Shown: positions 27,233 to 40,420, counted from the first letter of the stretch. The stretch is DNA of 64,000 bases from Isoetes taiwanensis (GCA_021234155.1 JAJEKV010000054.1:6421042-6485041); one strand, 5' to 3'. The notes: a model not told the origin generated them from the letters alone. Numbers and translations: made by a program.

Positions 27233-27685
27233 CTAATTTCTGAGCAGCAAAAGCCAGTGCTACTTACACACGACGAGAAGAGCTGGCTATAGAGATTATG
27301 AGCTTGCCTCATGTTTAAATCAGGAGGAAGATGTGAAAGACAGAGATGCGAAAAAACGACTCAATCTGTGGATATTGCTCGAGGAACAGTCATCTCAATG
27401 GCCAGAAAGACTGCTGCAGACTATGCTTAAAGGTGGAAACAAGAAAATCCAGAATCCATGGCCTACGGGCCAAAACAAATGAAGAAGTTGCATGCCTCTT
27501 GCAACGATGCCACGTGCATATTTTGTCTAATCATGATATTAATGGGACGAATTAAGGTTGTACGCTCCCTAATATGCATTAAAGACAAGACCATGTTAGA
27601 TCAACATCCCCACATGGGAAGCTTATTTTCAAGTATCACACTGCTAATTACAAAACTGTGTTCTCCCTCACCATGTACTTTGGTC
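27233..27685 (+). other. Coding-like sequence converging on GLDH, unidentified
   Basis: Around 27290-27460 one plus frame reads as a charged, tryptophan-containing segment (KKRLNLWILLEEQSSQWPER, 20 residues). An adjacent frame upstream contributes ATYTRREELAIEIMSLPHV, suggesting one protein split by a frameshift. It ends at a stop near 27480. I do not recognise the family. It could be the 3' end of a gene cut by the array junction at 27232. The rest, up to the GLDH stop codon, is probably shared 3' flank. Confidence 0.3.
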
Positions 27686-30600
27686 TTACTCACTTGTAGT
27701 CCTGGGAAACAGCTTGTCCATAAGATTGTTGCTTAGAATATTGTTGGGGTCAAGTTCAATGCGAGCTTTGCTGAAAGCCTCAACTGGATAACGCGCTCTT
27801 AATCTCTCTCTTATCCATTGCATCTCCTCATCATTGACAACCTGTAGATACATGCCAGATCAAATAGTAGCACTGAGGCATAGTCCAAATATTAAACATA
27901 CCTCAATCTTGGCCCAATGTTCAAAGGCCTTGTAACGATCCCACAACTGCTTTTGTGTAGAAGCCCTATACTCGAAGAACTTGGAGGTTGTTTCTTTTCT
28001 TTGTGCCTCATCCTCGGATGGTAAGTACATGATTATCCCTACCTGCATTGGCAGTGGGCTTCAACAAACTTCTATACAGATAATTGTTTGAAATATGACA
28101 TAAATGCGGTTCACAAAACTCATAACACGAATTTCAATAAAATCTTTATAACCTGAAGATTTATATGTTGCATAAACTCTAAGCCAAATGAGAATTGACT
28201 AGTAAAAGTCTTACCCAGGAGAACACAGCATCTGCAGCTTCACTTGAAGCAGGACTCATGGTGCTCTTACTAGCTCCAGTCCACCGTTGTTCAATGGGTG
28301 CTGGTGCAGGTATGCCTTCCTTCTTGACAATTTGAAGCAACTCCTCCATGTATTTTATGTCTTTCAAATCTGGTTTTTTAACTGTTCCAGCAGGGAAACA
28401 TACTTCTGAAACCCACTGCTGTCCCCCACAATCAAAGCCCAAAATCTCATGACTCCAACCTACTCGGTATTTGCTGCGCGCTTCAATACTCAGCCTCCAC
28501 CTTGTTTATCTTGACCCGTGTTCCTTATTCAAAGGATCAAAAGCAAGCAGCCTGTCCGCAACTCAGTAAATGATGACTGTAACAATTCTTCTTCTGACAG
28601 GACATGCTTGCTACCAACAGCCATTCCAGTCCACATTCCAGCTTTTTCGTCAGTAGCAGCTGTGGATTTACCATGAACAATACTTTCCTCTTTCTCTAAT
28701 GGCCTGCAAAAAAATATAACAATTACCTTATGATATCGACCTTGTTACCCAGCAAAGATAGCATTTAATTGGAAAGTTTGCCATGAAGTAACAACTAATG
28801 AAACAATCCTTCTTCAAGAATCTGATGGTGTTAACGGTTACAGGAGGTACCCATATTTCTTGGATATTTCTCTATACAGTGCACGTACAGGTTCCAGTCT
28901 CTCATCTGAAGTGTATTTCTGCTTATTTTGGGAAGGCTCTTTACCTACAGCAACAGGATTGCATTGCACCACTACCACTGCTTCAGTGTCAGGAATCCAC
29001 ATATATCTCAAGTGCTTATTCTCTTGTAACCATTTCCTGTTAGTACAGGTGACAAAAAATGTGAGACAACCAAATTAAAGATAATGCATTAAACAAGACA
29101 ATAATGTAGAATCCCGTGAATCTACAGTTCCAGCCAAATGCTATTATTGTTGTCTTCTTGATCTGCAGTCCAACTGGATCTATCTGATTATCAGTAATGA
29201 AGTTTGTGCGTGAGATATCAGGACCCATTAAACTACATCCTAAATAAATGTGATAGGGCGTCCTCACTGCTTAAAAAGATATGGTATCCTTGCTGCTTAA
29301 AAGGAATACCAAAAGACCAATGAAGTTTTAGGAAAAGCCGGGAAAAAATAGTAAAAGAGATTCTCAACTTATGATGCTTTACTAGCACACATCCCTGAGA
29401 AACAATTGGCAAAAATAAAATAAAATTCATAGCACAAACCTATAAATGCTGGCAAAAGTAGAAAATTATTAAGAGTAATAGAATAGCGAAGGTGTTCTAG
29501 ATGCACAATTATAAACATGATGCTAAAAATAAGGATCTTTTCAATCCAAATCAGAAGCAAGGTTTAGCAACTCAAAATCATATATATTGATGGGCCAACA
29601 AATTGCAGAGTTTTGGGCTATAACTATTTAGATGTACTGTTAAGACATGCCCATCCATCCCATTAACATGACGTATTCGACGTGCGCATCATGCAGTCTG
29701 TTGTTGCATGGCTTTAATGGTAAAAATTATATAGACTAATGGACGGGCACGCATAAAATACCTACAAACGTAGGAACGTTGCCTATGAATATGTTTGTTA
29801 CAAGGCAAGATACACTTGAATTTAACACTGTGCTTACCTTTGCATCTAACGTAGGCAAAATACAACATGGCACCACATGACACAAGTACAAATTAGAATG
29901 CAATTACCTGTGTTTCTTCGGACTTCATTTAAGCTTGATACAAATGTGTGCTCAATGAGGCGATGAGCAGGCACACATTGAAGAGTAACTTCTGCAACCA
30001 CCCTAAAGCTCCCAACCCACACCGAGAAGGTAGAACAAGTCTGAATTAGTCTCAGGAGACAGTTCCAATGTACCACGAGCCGGGGTCACAAGCTTCATGC
30101 TCACAACTTGCTCATCAACTGGTGGTATTCTTGCCCCAGTACCATGTGCTCCAACCTGAAGATCAAATCAAATATATCCTTAAAGAAGAAAGAGCTGACT
30201 AATCCAGATTTTATTCATCATTTTCACATTAGCTTTCTCAAGGGGATATTCGATTTAAAAGAGTACCTGTATAAATCCTCCAATTTGCTGCTCCTTGATT
30301 GAAGCAAAATTTTGTAAAGTCAAGCCATAAAGTGCCAATTCTTCCACCACCTGCTCAACTCTGATGCCTGTTTGGACAGTCACTCTTTGGCTTTCTTCAT
30401 CAATCTCAAGAACCTTGTCCATGAGACCCATGTTTATCATGCCGTCATCACTTAGCCCAATTCCATTAGGCGACAACCCTGACCCAAGTGGCCGGATTTT
30501 TTGTTTCTTTTCATGAGCTAACTTCACAATCTCCTCCAATTCTGAAAGAGATTCAGGTTGATAATAAGCCCTGGTTTTAGCTTCATGTGTATTACTCCAA

Positions 30601-30947
30601 TTCGTCACAACATGTTCCTCATGAAGCTCCTCTTTCCCAGACTTTCCATAAAACTGAAAATAAGTAGCAATCCCACAGCCTCCCAAAAGAAGAGTATATC
30701 CAAGATAACGACCCAATTGAGAAGAGGCTATGTCGGATGCAGTCCCTTCGGCAGCTGCTGCAAATGATCTACCCAACAAAGCTCTCGAGAAACTATTCGC
30801 AATATATGGGTTAACTGATCTTACTTCACTAAGCTTATGATATGAACTCGTTATTCCAGACCTTTTTGAACACGAGCCGGATTCAGAGCTAGAAACCCAA
30901 AAACGGATTCTAAAACGAGTCGCTTTGAAATGTTTAAGGCCTAACAT
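27686..30947 (-). CDS. GLDH: L-galactono-1,4-lactone dehydrogenase, six exons, mitochondrial
   Basis: This enzyme catalyses the last step of plant ascorbate synthesis at the mitochondrial inner membrane, passing electrons to cytochrome c, and helps assemble complex I. Exons on the minus strand: 30267-30947, 29908-30155, 28851-29036, 28215-28703, 27902-28042, 27686-27841, all with GT-AG borders. Exon 1 gives an Arg/Ser-rich presequence, a hydrophobic segment (LGRYLGYTLLLGGCGIATYF) and the FAD-binding stretch RPLGSGLSPNGIGLS. Exon 2 has VGAHGTGARIPP. Exon 4 has GFDCGGQQWVSE and PAPAPIEQRWT. Exons 5-6 have VGIIMYLP, HWAKIE and ELDPNNILSNN. Exons 2 and 4 carry three and four single-base deletions. 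With these counted back, all phases match and the length is about 635 residues, near the family's 600-odd. Probably an intact gene with sequencing errors; a very young pseudogene is the alternative. Confidence 0.93.
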
Positions 30948-31439
30948 TTTAGCAGGATTACATCAAATCTCCCAAACTCTGATCATCTTATCTAAGGCGA
31001 ACCTCTTCCTTCCCACAAAGGAGACTTCATTCCAGCTGGGGCTAAGCATTCTGGCATGCAGAACATTCTTAATTAGAATTCAGGAAAAAAGGGCGAAGAA
31101 AATATGCCCCAGATGTCGGCACCTAAGATATGCTGTTGAGCCCTTGGGCCATAGTCCATGGAAATATGTGTACTGTTTTTTTTCTAGTTGGTTTTGAACA
31201 TGACCCATGTGGGCGTGAGAATATCTGGTAATTATTTTTTGTGATTGAAGAATTGAATTGAATTAAATGGCTTTCGTCATCCAAAAAATTAATAGGCTTA
31301 TGGGACCAAATAAAAGCCGCAATGACAAAAGCGTATTCTTTGCCGGGTTAAAAAACTTCGGCCTTGAAGGGTTTGAGGAAAAAACTTGGCGATAATAAGC
31401 GTCTTTGAGATATTATGATACATTTCCATTTCAATGCAG
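30948..31439 (-). promoter_or_regulatory. Upstream region of GLDH (5' UTR and promoter presumed)
   Basis: About 0.5 kb between the GLDH start codon and the LINE remnant. No TATA box or other element is convincing on the minus strand. The assignment rests on position alone. A plus-strand frame at 30925-31197 has no recognisable domain. Confidence 0.3.
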
Positions 31440-32270
31440 TGTTTAAGGACATATTCGTGCTCACATCCATGATCTCCCTAGAATAAGATTCGATATCCTG
31501 TTGAAACTGTGTCCATCGGCACATGGAGTGGTTTGGTTGGGCGGGATCAACTTCGACATTCTTGAACTGGATGCGGGTGGATGCAAGACAGTCTTGAAGA
31601 GTATGGCATTCATTCTCAATGACGCCCTATTGGCAATACTGATAAGTCCTGGCCACATGCGCCTCTTGAGCCCATCTGCTTGTCTCAATTCGGAGGTGAT
31701 ATGCATGTGTGCAAATTAGAGGTATCAATCTGCGCTTCTTCATTGACAAATGTGTATGCGGATGGCGTTCTCCGGACCGGGTGCAAATGCCGGGATTGAT
31801 CAGGCTCTGGTAGTGTGTCGTCTTAACCTGTTCCAGGGCACTAGCATCTAAAGCTTGCTGAGGAAGCAAGCATCAAGATATTGCTTTAGGTGATGATGGT
31901 CCTCTTGGTTTATGCAGTACACATACGTGCTCATGATCATTCCATCAGAGAACCACTTAGCTCATCTCCCCTTCAGCCGGACCTTGAGGCATTGTGGACC
32001 TATAGCCAGTGGTATAAACTTAGCGTTTGGCGAGCACTCATTACCCCAAACTAACTACCTTCTTAGGTATATAATGTGGCCGGTCAAGTCGCGGTCCTCT
32101 ATAGAGGCAAGAAGCATGTCTCTTCGAAGAAGAATCGATATGGAATTTTGTGGATCTTACCCCAAAAGCTTGAGCTAGAAGGCTTTTGCACTTGCTCTCG
32201 GACATTCTAGGTGGTAGGAGAGATATCAGGACCCCAAATTCAACCCAGGTATTACAAATGATTTTGTGAT
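31440..32270 (-). mobile_element. LINE (non-LTR retrotransposon) remnant, C-terminal part of the reverse transcriptase protein
   Basis: On the minus strand the frame reads EQVKTTHYQSLINPGI, then MKKRRLIPL, HLRIETSRWA, and YQYCQ*GVIENECHTLQDC. This is the Cys/His-rich tail seen at the end of many LINE reverse transcriptases (C-x2-C ... IENECH-x-L-x2-C). The same order of motifs occurs in the plus-strand copy at 33040-34005, which supports both calls. Upstream, 32041-32270 may be an earlier part of the same protein, but I cannot match it. Several stops and frameshifts are present. Confidence 0.5.
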
Positions 32271-32828
32271 TTTTTGACAAGTATGAGTATTCTAAGGCCA
32301 TATAATGGCGATCTTTGGATTTTTGGCTTTTGTGGTTTTGCATGGTTGAGGGGCTTTTCATTTGTAGTATTCTGTCCAAAGTGTTTTGTTTTCTAGTTTC
32401 TTTATTTGAAGTTAAGGTTCCTATTTAGGTAGTGCGATAGAGTAGCGGCAACACGTGTAGCCATGGCGACACAGTAGATCCTATGTTTGCTTAGCATGGG
32501 ATGAGTACATGCGAGCAAGAGTTGGATGAGACTTTAGGTATGAGTCCCATCATTAACACAATAACAAAACAAAAATAAGATATAATGGTAGGTCTTTGAA
32601 GTAGGAGACACTAGATATATCCCAAGACTCTCCAAAGAATAAGCTTTCTCCACGAAATGTTTTGGGTCCTTACTTAAAAATTTCTTGGCATTTTGCTCGG
32701 GAGAGCAATTCAAGCTCTTCTTCTCCGCAAATGCTCGTCTAAGATTGGCTCTCAGAGTAACGGAGGTGTGGCGCCCATCTCATGCATACACAATCCGGCA
32801 ACTCATATATCTTTGTGATGTCAATCTC
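32271..32828. other. No recognised feature
   Basis: Sequence between the minus-strand LINE remnant and the GGAA microsatellite. I see no domain or repeat in it. Confidence 0.4.
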
Positions 32829-32884
32829 GAGGAAGGAAGGAAGGAAGGAAGGAAGGAAGGAAGGAAGGAAGGAAGGAAGGAAGG
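32829..32884. repeat. (GGAA)n microsatellite
   Basis: About 13 perfect GGAA units without interruption. Open frames across it encode Lys/Glu-Gly-Arg or Pro-Ser-Phe-Leu repeats, which are a by-product of the simple repeat. Confidence 0.98.
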
Positions 32885-33039
32885 TGTATTTTTGCATTAG
32901 TAGCACAAGCCGGCATCCCTTAGGACATCTGACGGCACATGCGGCGTCACTGGATGCTCTTGACACTTTTGCGATTCACGGCATCGCGAGTTAACTTGGC
33001 CAAAACTAGAGTCTTTGTTGGTTTCATCATCCGTCGAAA

Positions 33040-34005
33040 GGCTCCCCTCATTCATTTACGGGGACAAGATGTAGAGGTAGCCCGACCTACAAGTACTTGG
33101 AAATTGAGTTCTCTGCTACCACCGGGATCTTTGCCATCCCGGGTTTGCAGTCCGCGGCGGTTGGAAGCACTATATACCATGCGAACAACGACCACAAAGG
33201 CGAGTTATATGTCTGGGGCCACCGGTCACACTTGTTTAGGGCCTTGGTCGGTGATCCTCTTGTATGGGGGCGAGGAAGTATGGGGTTTGATGATATCCCT
33301 CAACACGGAATGACCTCGGCGGTCGAAAGCCTTCTTGGCTTACGAGCCCATGGGGGTAAAGTCCACAGTTCCATACGGATCCTACTCCGGAGCGGGTTTC
33401 TACCCCTTCAATGGGCGCATTGGAGCGCCATATCATTTACTTCGGAAGGTGGTTTGCCATGGGCGATACCGTTTGCCCAACCTTGCTTTGGCCATGGCGA
33501 TGGGTCCCCAATGCACGAAAACTCTTTGAAAGGACAAGCAAGCTTCAGTTGTTCTCCGCATTTGGGGGAATGCGGGCAAGCCGGTCGTCTGGTGCGGACA
33601 AAGAAAGATCACAAGGCAAAGCGATGCTACTTTCCTTTGCAAGCTCACGGAATGCGGTGCTGCGATATGCGTTAAGGCGGCACACTATCGGCACCAAGTC
33701 AATCCTAGGCTCACGAGAGGCCGCACCGATGCTTGTACACCCATTTGCCCATGAAGAAGCGCCAAACTTATAGCTTCCATTACATACGCAGTGCGCATCT
33801 TCTGTATTGACCAGGCGGGCGATTTTGGGGAATCCGCGGGGAGGGAAGGCTTTGCCATTGTTGCCACCGGGGCACCATTGAGAATGAATGTCATGCCCTC
33901 GAGATCTGCCCAACGTTTGCCCATATCAGAGGCGGTATGTTCGATTACTTCGTGCACGGCCAGCGTTGCATGAGTTATTGAATCTCCGGCGTCCGGTGGG
34001 TTTGT
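33040..34005 (+). mobile_element. LINE (non-LTR retrotransposon) remnant, RT thumb to C-terminal Cys/His tail
   Basis: GC-rich stretch with coding signal spread over three plus frames. In order: YKYLEIEFSAT (a common 'KYLG' post-polymerase motif), WGHRSHLFRALV, ILLYGGEEVWG, EPMGVKSTVPYG, GAPYHLLRKV, RLPNLALAMAMG, VKAAHYRHQVNPRL, and at 33860-33960 LCHCCHRGTIENECHALEIC followed by PTFAHIRG. The order and the final C-x2-C...ECH...C pattern fit LINE reverse transcriptases. The catalytic core and the endonuclease are not seen, so it is probably 5'-truncated as is typical of LINEs. Frameshifts may be partly sequencing error, since GC-rich CHG/CG sites are common here. Confidence 0.6.
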
Positions 34006-37000
34006 TGGGGTCATACCTCGGGGAGGTTATGGATGCCGCGAACTGGTGTCCTCCGGGGCGATATTGAAGCTGTCCTATACAATTATGCGACATGCGACAT
34101 CCTTATTACGCTAATATTTTTCCCTCGAAAACCCTTTGGCGGGTTTTTTAATCTGGCGATGTCGTTTCTTTGCTCTCTTTTTGTTTTGGGTCCCATAGGC
34201 CAATTGGTCTCTCATGGACGATAAAAATCTATTATATTCTATTCTTAGACACATCTTTTCCTTGGAAAAATGGATGGATTGAAATGGATTGACTCTATTG
34301 CATTTTAAAACCTTCCTATGGCGGCTCCTTGCGCGATATATGGCAGCCCATGGTATACATGAAAGACCTTTCCCATCCAAGCGGCCACGTCATTATTATG
34401 GGCCCTAAATAATGGGGACTAAGCCTATCAGTAGAGGACATAGAGGTGTCATTCCATCCGATCCTCTAGGAAATTTACCTATATGTCGAAAGCAAAATAT
34501 ACAAATATAAGCACTTTGTAATAATGACAAACTACCTCGAAGGGTAGTGATAATCCATCCATCCATGTCATCCGAATCTGACGGGGATTTCACCTTTAAC
34601 ATTCCGTTACCAAACATGTGCGTGGCCTGGTTAGGGGTTTTGCCTCTCGAGGGTTAGTATCACGGCTGGAAAATATGCGGGTTCACCACCACATTTTTTT
34701 GGGCGTGAGTGGATTTAGGGAGTCTTGTGGTGGGAACTCCCTCACCGACTTCATCTGGTAGGGGTCCTTGAAGCCTTGAAGATCGAAGCTTTTAGTCATA
34801 TGGTTCCTTCAAGATCATAGGGGTTTGCAATGAGCGTTTTGGTTTTGATTGAAGGATTGGGGTGTCGATTTGGACAAAACAGGTGAAATCTATTCTCAAA
34901 ACTACGCCTAATACCTATTGCTTTTAAGTTTCCAGCTAAGAACAATGCAATCATCTATGTCTATTGCAGCTAAGTGAAGACCAAGGGAAATTTAACAAAG
35001 TTTCATATTCACGATTTGTTCATGACCGACATGCTTGTTCTTCAGAAATTGTCCACATCAAGTAAAAGGTATTCTCCTTTGGTGTATTTCCGTTTTTAGG
35101 CATCCATCTTCAAGAGAAAAAGGTTTTGATAGCAATGCATGTTTGTTGAGATTTTGTTATGGCGAGGGACTTTTCATTGCTCAAAATCACTATCTATTTA
35201 TCCTTGAAGGTTCTTTTTAGCTCATGACAACAATTAGAAGATACTAGCGCTGGAAATTTCTTTGTCTAGCGGGGGCTTTAGAACCTCAAAAGTATCTATA
35301 TTGTATTCTTGAAGCCGTATTGAAGCCAGCGGCAGGCTTCTTCTCTTGTATGACGGAGTTGGCTACACCAACTAGAAGGTACTAATTTCTGAAATAATTG
35401 AGTTTTTAGGCATAGATTTAGGCATAGATATCTCCTCTTGCATGCGGCTAGTATGTGAAGGCAATACTTCCTAACTCTCTCTTTGCATGATTTGTAGGAA
35501 ATGGCATTGAAACAAATATTGTTATAAAGCACAATTGATGGGAATGAGAAGTGCTCAAGAGGTTGGCTTTGTGAAGTGAGGCAAAATGCAAATTGCAGCC
35601 GATGTAGAAAAACAATAGAATTGGATGAGATAGATGGCTTGGAGGGTCATGAATTTGTATTCTTGGGAGAAAGGAAGCTTCCTTTTGTCAAAGCGACAGA
35701 GGAAAGGTACAAAGTTACGGAAGAGGAAGTGCTTGAAAGGAGGCATACCATTGATTAATCTGCAAGAAAGAGGAGGATGTGGAGGATGTGGCTGCCACTT
35801 GAGGTTTGTAGATCGGACCCAAGCATATGAGGAAAAGGCAAGTTTGAGTCTCGAGAGGTGTGAAGGTAGGCTGCACTCCAAGCTTGCATCAAGGGCTCTT
35901 ACATGTAGGTGGATTCACACTTACGGAAAATACAAGACTAAGATGAGAAGTCAAGGCAAAGAAAAGATAGGTTTGAGCTCATGTCTTAGGATGTCAATGG
36001 AGTGGGAGGTGTTTAGCATTTGGTGCGTAGAATCGAACTGAAATATGGAGAGGAGGAGATGACATGTTGTACAACTTCGCCATGCATACATGGAATCAAA
36101 GGAGCACAAAGCTGAATTTGCAAAAGTAACTCACAAAGTGTTGTTATAAGCGAGGAAAGTGCCGAAAGATAAATTGGAAGATTGCGATTATGGCTGAAAA
36201 CAAGGCTGCGGTTGAAGAGTGCATGGCCACGAAGTTGCTCCTTTTGTGGAACAAAGTGGTGTCATCTTTGAGTTGTGAGGCGTTTGAAGGAGGTCTTTAC
36301 TCCTCTTTCCGCCAAAGAGGAGGCTTTGGTTGATAACATGAAGGAGCATGTAAAAGTAGTAGACATGCACAAAATCCATTGCCAAAAGAAAGGAAAGAGG
36401 ATGACAAGATGCATGAACAAAACAAGCATGGAAGGCCTCGGAAGGAGAATTTGGATTCCTTACAAAAGAGCATCTTGTCATTTTTTCCTGGCGAATTATC
36501 ACTCAATTCTACATTTGCTGAAATATTTTTCGTGCATTCTAGAATCCTTTTCTTACATTCAATTCACTATATGTTGAACTTTTGTTTTGAAGTAGAGACT
36601 TATGGCACATTTCTTTATGGACCAATGTAATGAAAGCTGGACCAAGCCATCCAAATGAGACTTCAAATGAAAGTAAAAGGCCACGTACCATTAGTTCTAT
36701 TAGTTCTTTGCCTTGTTCTTTGTTTGTTGTTGGGCTGTTAGTTTGGATTGTAGTAGTTCATTGTATCTCGCTCTCTTCTCATTGAAATTTAAATAAAAAC
36801 AATACAAGGGACTATGCATACGGGATATCTATCTTTGGGGTTATTGGCAACTAACATATAGATATGCATCAAGACAAGAGATTTGAGACCATTCTTGGAT
36901 GAGTCTAGGCCAGGCCTAAATTAGTATTGTGAGCGGTTGTGTCAAAAATTCACGGTAGATGGTGAGATGATTAAGATCAAGGAACAATTAGAGCCGTCAA

Positions 37001-40000
37001 ATGTGCTAGAGTGAGTCAGAACAATGTTTCAAACTTCAATGTTCTTTCTGCCTTTGCCATACCAAAGGAAAGAGACTTAGTATGAGGGTTTATAGACAAA
37101 GTGAGGATAAAGTAGAAGGCGAGGCTTAGGGAACACAAAATCAGATTGAGGAGTTGACTACTTGACAAGGTTCAACTCATAACCTTGCCAAAGTATGCAT
37201 GAGAATAGAAGCTTGAGAATGGGTTGAGATTGAGCAAATTAAAGACACTTGCATTGTCATTAAAGAGTAAGATCTCTTAGCGGCGAGAAACATTGTTTGA
37301 GTCTATATGAAGCGTGGTGATGTCGAGAAGTTTTGCATGGATATTATAAGGGGCTTATTCTCGTGGTAAATTTGAAAGCAAGCCTGCATTGTGGAATTTT
37401 CTAATGACCTTCTTGGAACATATTAAGGCCACAGCCATAGGCGGTACAAACAAACAACAAAAGGTTGTTTGAAACAATCAAATTTTGGGGAGGGAAGGAT
37501 GCGACTTCTTGTCTATGAACTTTGGAGTCTAGTGTGTGTCAACAACAAGGTGAGGTCTTGGCAAGACACTTAGCTACAAGGCTGGAATAAATGAGGAGAC
37601 ATTTGTATACAGCCCAAAGATTTATGGCAATCATGTCTTGAAATGTGGGTCGATTCATGGAAGTGTACCAACTATAAGTGGTAGAAAGATGAGGCCAAGT
37701 AATCAAGAAGCTGATCAATGGTGTGCTAGAGATGATAGTTTGGTAGGTTTTTGTGGTAGAAAAGAAGATCATTCTTGTATCACTAATTTTTGTAGTTCAT
37801 GTTGGGAATGGGGAGGAGGGCTACATTGTTGATGCATTTGAGATGAATGTGGTTGCACATTATGCGTGTGCTCATTGTGGATCATTACATTCCCGTCTAC
37901 AAGCTCGTGTTGTCCATACAATTGACATGTAATAGGTTTGACCATAAGGCGTGAGATGTCAATGGGATGAAAATAGCTCATTCGGAATTTGCATTTTAAA
38001 GTGTTTTAGGTCCCCTAATTGGACACTCTCTCGATGGAGATGCGAAGCCGGAGGCTTGTATGTTAGAAGACACACTACCTTGAAAGAAATAGGAAAAAGT
38101 TTGCCATTCCATGGGAAGGATGGGTGTTCACTGCTGCCATGAACAAAGATAGCAGCATACATGGACTCCATGATCAAGACTTCATCCATAATGGGAAGAA
38201 ACATCAATCCCTTGACAATGCATCTCGGGAGGCTTTACTTGGGTAAAGAACTTCGTCACACTTAATGGCGTGTGTACGTTTTCCACAATTTTCAATGTGA
38301 GCATGGTCTTCAAATCGGTGTGATACCAAAAGGCAGACAAAATTAGCGGGCTGCGAAAAGGATTGCCTCCACGAAGAGTTCAAAACTAGTGAGAAGGAGC
38401 CTCACGTGATCCAAAACATAGTACTCAATCGTGCATTAGGGATGAGACTTATCTCGTAGGGTTTCCCTCTATATAGAGCATATTCCTCTCTCTCCTCACA
38501 TGGATCTATGGAACCCGGATAGGAAGCGGTAACACCGTCTCTTTCTTTAGCCGGAGGGCGTATTTGCTATCTATTTATTTTTAATTATAGTCTTAGAGAT
38601 TCTTACTTTCTTGTTGCTCTTGTCATGTGCAGCTTATGGAGACTTTGGATATCAAAACATAAACACACATTGTTTTTGAAGACAAACTTCATTAATTAGT
38701 GAGACATTTTGGACATGAAACTTTCTTGCCACTTTGTAGTCTTACACTCATAAAGTTTTTTAGAAGTGCGCTAGGAAGCTTCACGTCCCATTGGATGCCA
38801 GGGGTCAGATGCATGCGAATTTCTTCTCAAAGATAGGTGGAATGGTAAGGCAGAGGATCCTACCTTTGGGGCTGATGTACTTGATGGTGCAAATGCTCTT
38901 AGCAGTGGCTGAATTTAAGTCACTTGGAACCTTTTTATTCCTGCGACACATATCAAGCGGAAACATTTTGGCAAGTACTTTCCGGGAGGAAAGTGGATGG
39001 TAAAGACAATGAGTTAAAAGTGTGGCGTGGCAGATTACACACTTATAAGACGGATGGCTTATGATAGTGGATGCACTAGAGGCGGGACTTAGACATGCAG
39101 GAATTATGGCTGCACAAGTAGGCATCACTTGTGAGGAAGGTGGAGAGCAAATTGGTGGAGCAAACGCCACGGAAGCAGAAGATTTTTTCAATAAGATTAC
39201 TTCATGAGATTGGAACACAGCTGAGTGAATTGAGATGAGTCGGTTCGATGATGTAGAACAAGAAGAATGATGATGGTATAGCGAAGACAGTTAGTCTTCC
39301 CAATGATATTTGCATCACAACTGAGTTAAGGCATACATTTGACTCCATGGTGGGCGAGGGTAGAAGCACCATCTCCCACAAAGATTGAAAGAAATGTCAC
39401 TTTCTTGATAACTTAAGCCCTATTTGCAAGGACACTTTGAGTGATAACTAATTGGTAATCCGCGTAGCATCCAAGCAGCCAGTCAACAAAGGTCAAACTC
39501 ACGGTCCATTTAAGCTCGGAAAACAAGTTAATACAGCGTACCTCTCTTGGAGATTGGATGGTGTGCCATCTACTTTTGAGATGGATTCGGAAGCAAGAAA
39601 AGGCAAACTCATGGCTTGAAACAAGGAGGACGTGATGCAAGTTTGAGTATTTGGGAAGGGTACTTAGTATGCGCAGGCTTGAAGCATGGGAGGCATGGAA
39701 AGAAACTAGAAGGGGTGGACTTGGTTAACAGACCACCATACTCCATAGGAAGCTTAATTTGGCACAGTATAATGAACATAAAGCGGTGGGAGGACGTGGT
39801 ACACTTTTGACCTTCGGATAGCCCGATCAATCTCACTAGACTCTGTAATAGCGCCTGTATATTTTAACATGCGTGGAAATCAGGACAATGGTAGATGCAG
39901 CTTGATGAGGCATGATATACAGTCTGCAGTTACATAGCACAGGTGAAAAAAGGTCTCTATTGTATTTGTTTTTGCAGATGCATTCTTTGAGAACTGTGTT

Positions 40001-40259
40001 CTGAAATCTTGTTTTCATTGAAATGGGGCTGAGGAGAAAGATTGTTTGAAGATCTAGGAACAGAGATCATTAGTAAGTGAGGCGTGAAGTATGAAAATTG
40101 ACAAAAAAGCAGTTTATGCATTTAGAGATACATAGTTATAGGTATTTCTAGTTTGAAGATTATGGGGATGCATTATGCTTGGAGGGTGCCTTCTACTGTA
40201 ATGATTCTTGCGATCTGTAGATTTTGTAGGCGAGACAAACCAATAGAGTTGCATATTTG
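34006..40259. other. Long stretch without recognised genes
   Basis: Possible LINE 3' tail to about 34300, then AT-rich DNA. Frames of 60-137 codons occur on both strands (for example 35634-36041 plus, 38805-39218 minus, 36188-36502 minus). None gives a domain I know, and they overlap each other as chance frames do. Some purine-rich plus-strand stretches at 35570-36040 look like decayed coding sequence of unknown origin. Confidence 0.4.
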
Positions 40260-40420
40260 AATTACAATTTTTGCTTCACATATCATTTTCTTTGTTTAAG
40301 TTGGTGTTTAGGTTATTTTAAGTTAGGCGACAGTTTTGGTGTTTAAGTTGGTGTTTAAGTTCTTTGTTTAAGTGTTTGAGTTGTTGATTAAGTTTCCCAA
40401 AGGTTACATTTAGGTTGGTG
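40260..40420. repeat. Degenerate T-rich short repeat
   Basis: Repeated variants of 'tgtttaagttggtgttta' at about 40295-40400. A separate duplicated 'ctttggaggaaagaatgca' occurs at 40537 and 40634. Low complexity, no coding content. Confidence 0.55.

Noticed and set aside
32685-32994. Overlapping frames with Gly-Arg-Lys-Glu or Pro-Ser-Phe-Leu repeats
   Set aside because: They are translations of the GGAA microsatellite on both strands.
33545-34014. Minus-strand frames of 109-122 codons over the GC-rich LINE remnant
   Set aside because: They are shadows of the plus-strand LINE frames, which carry the recognisable motifs.
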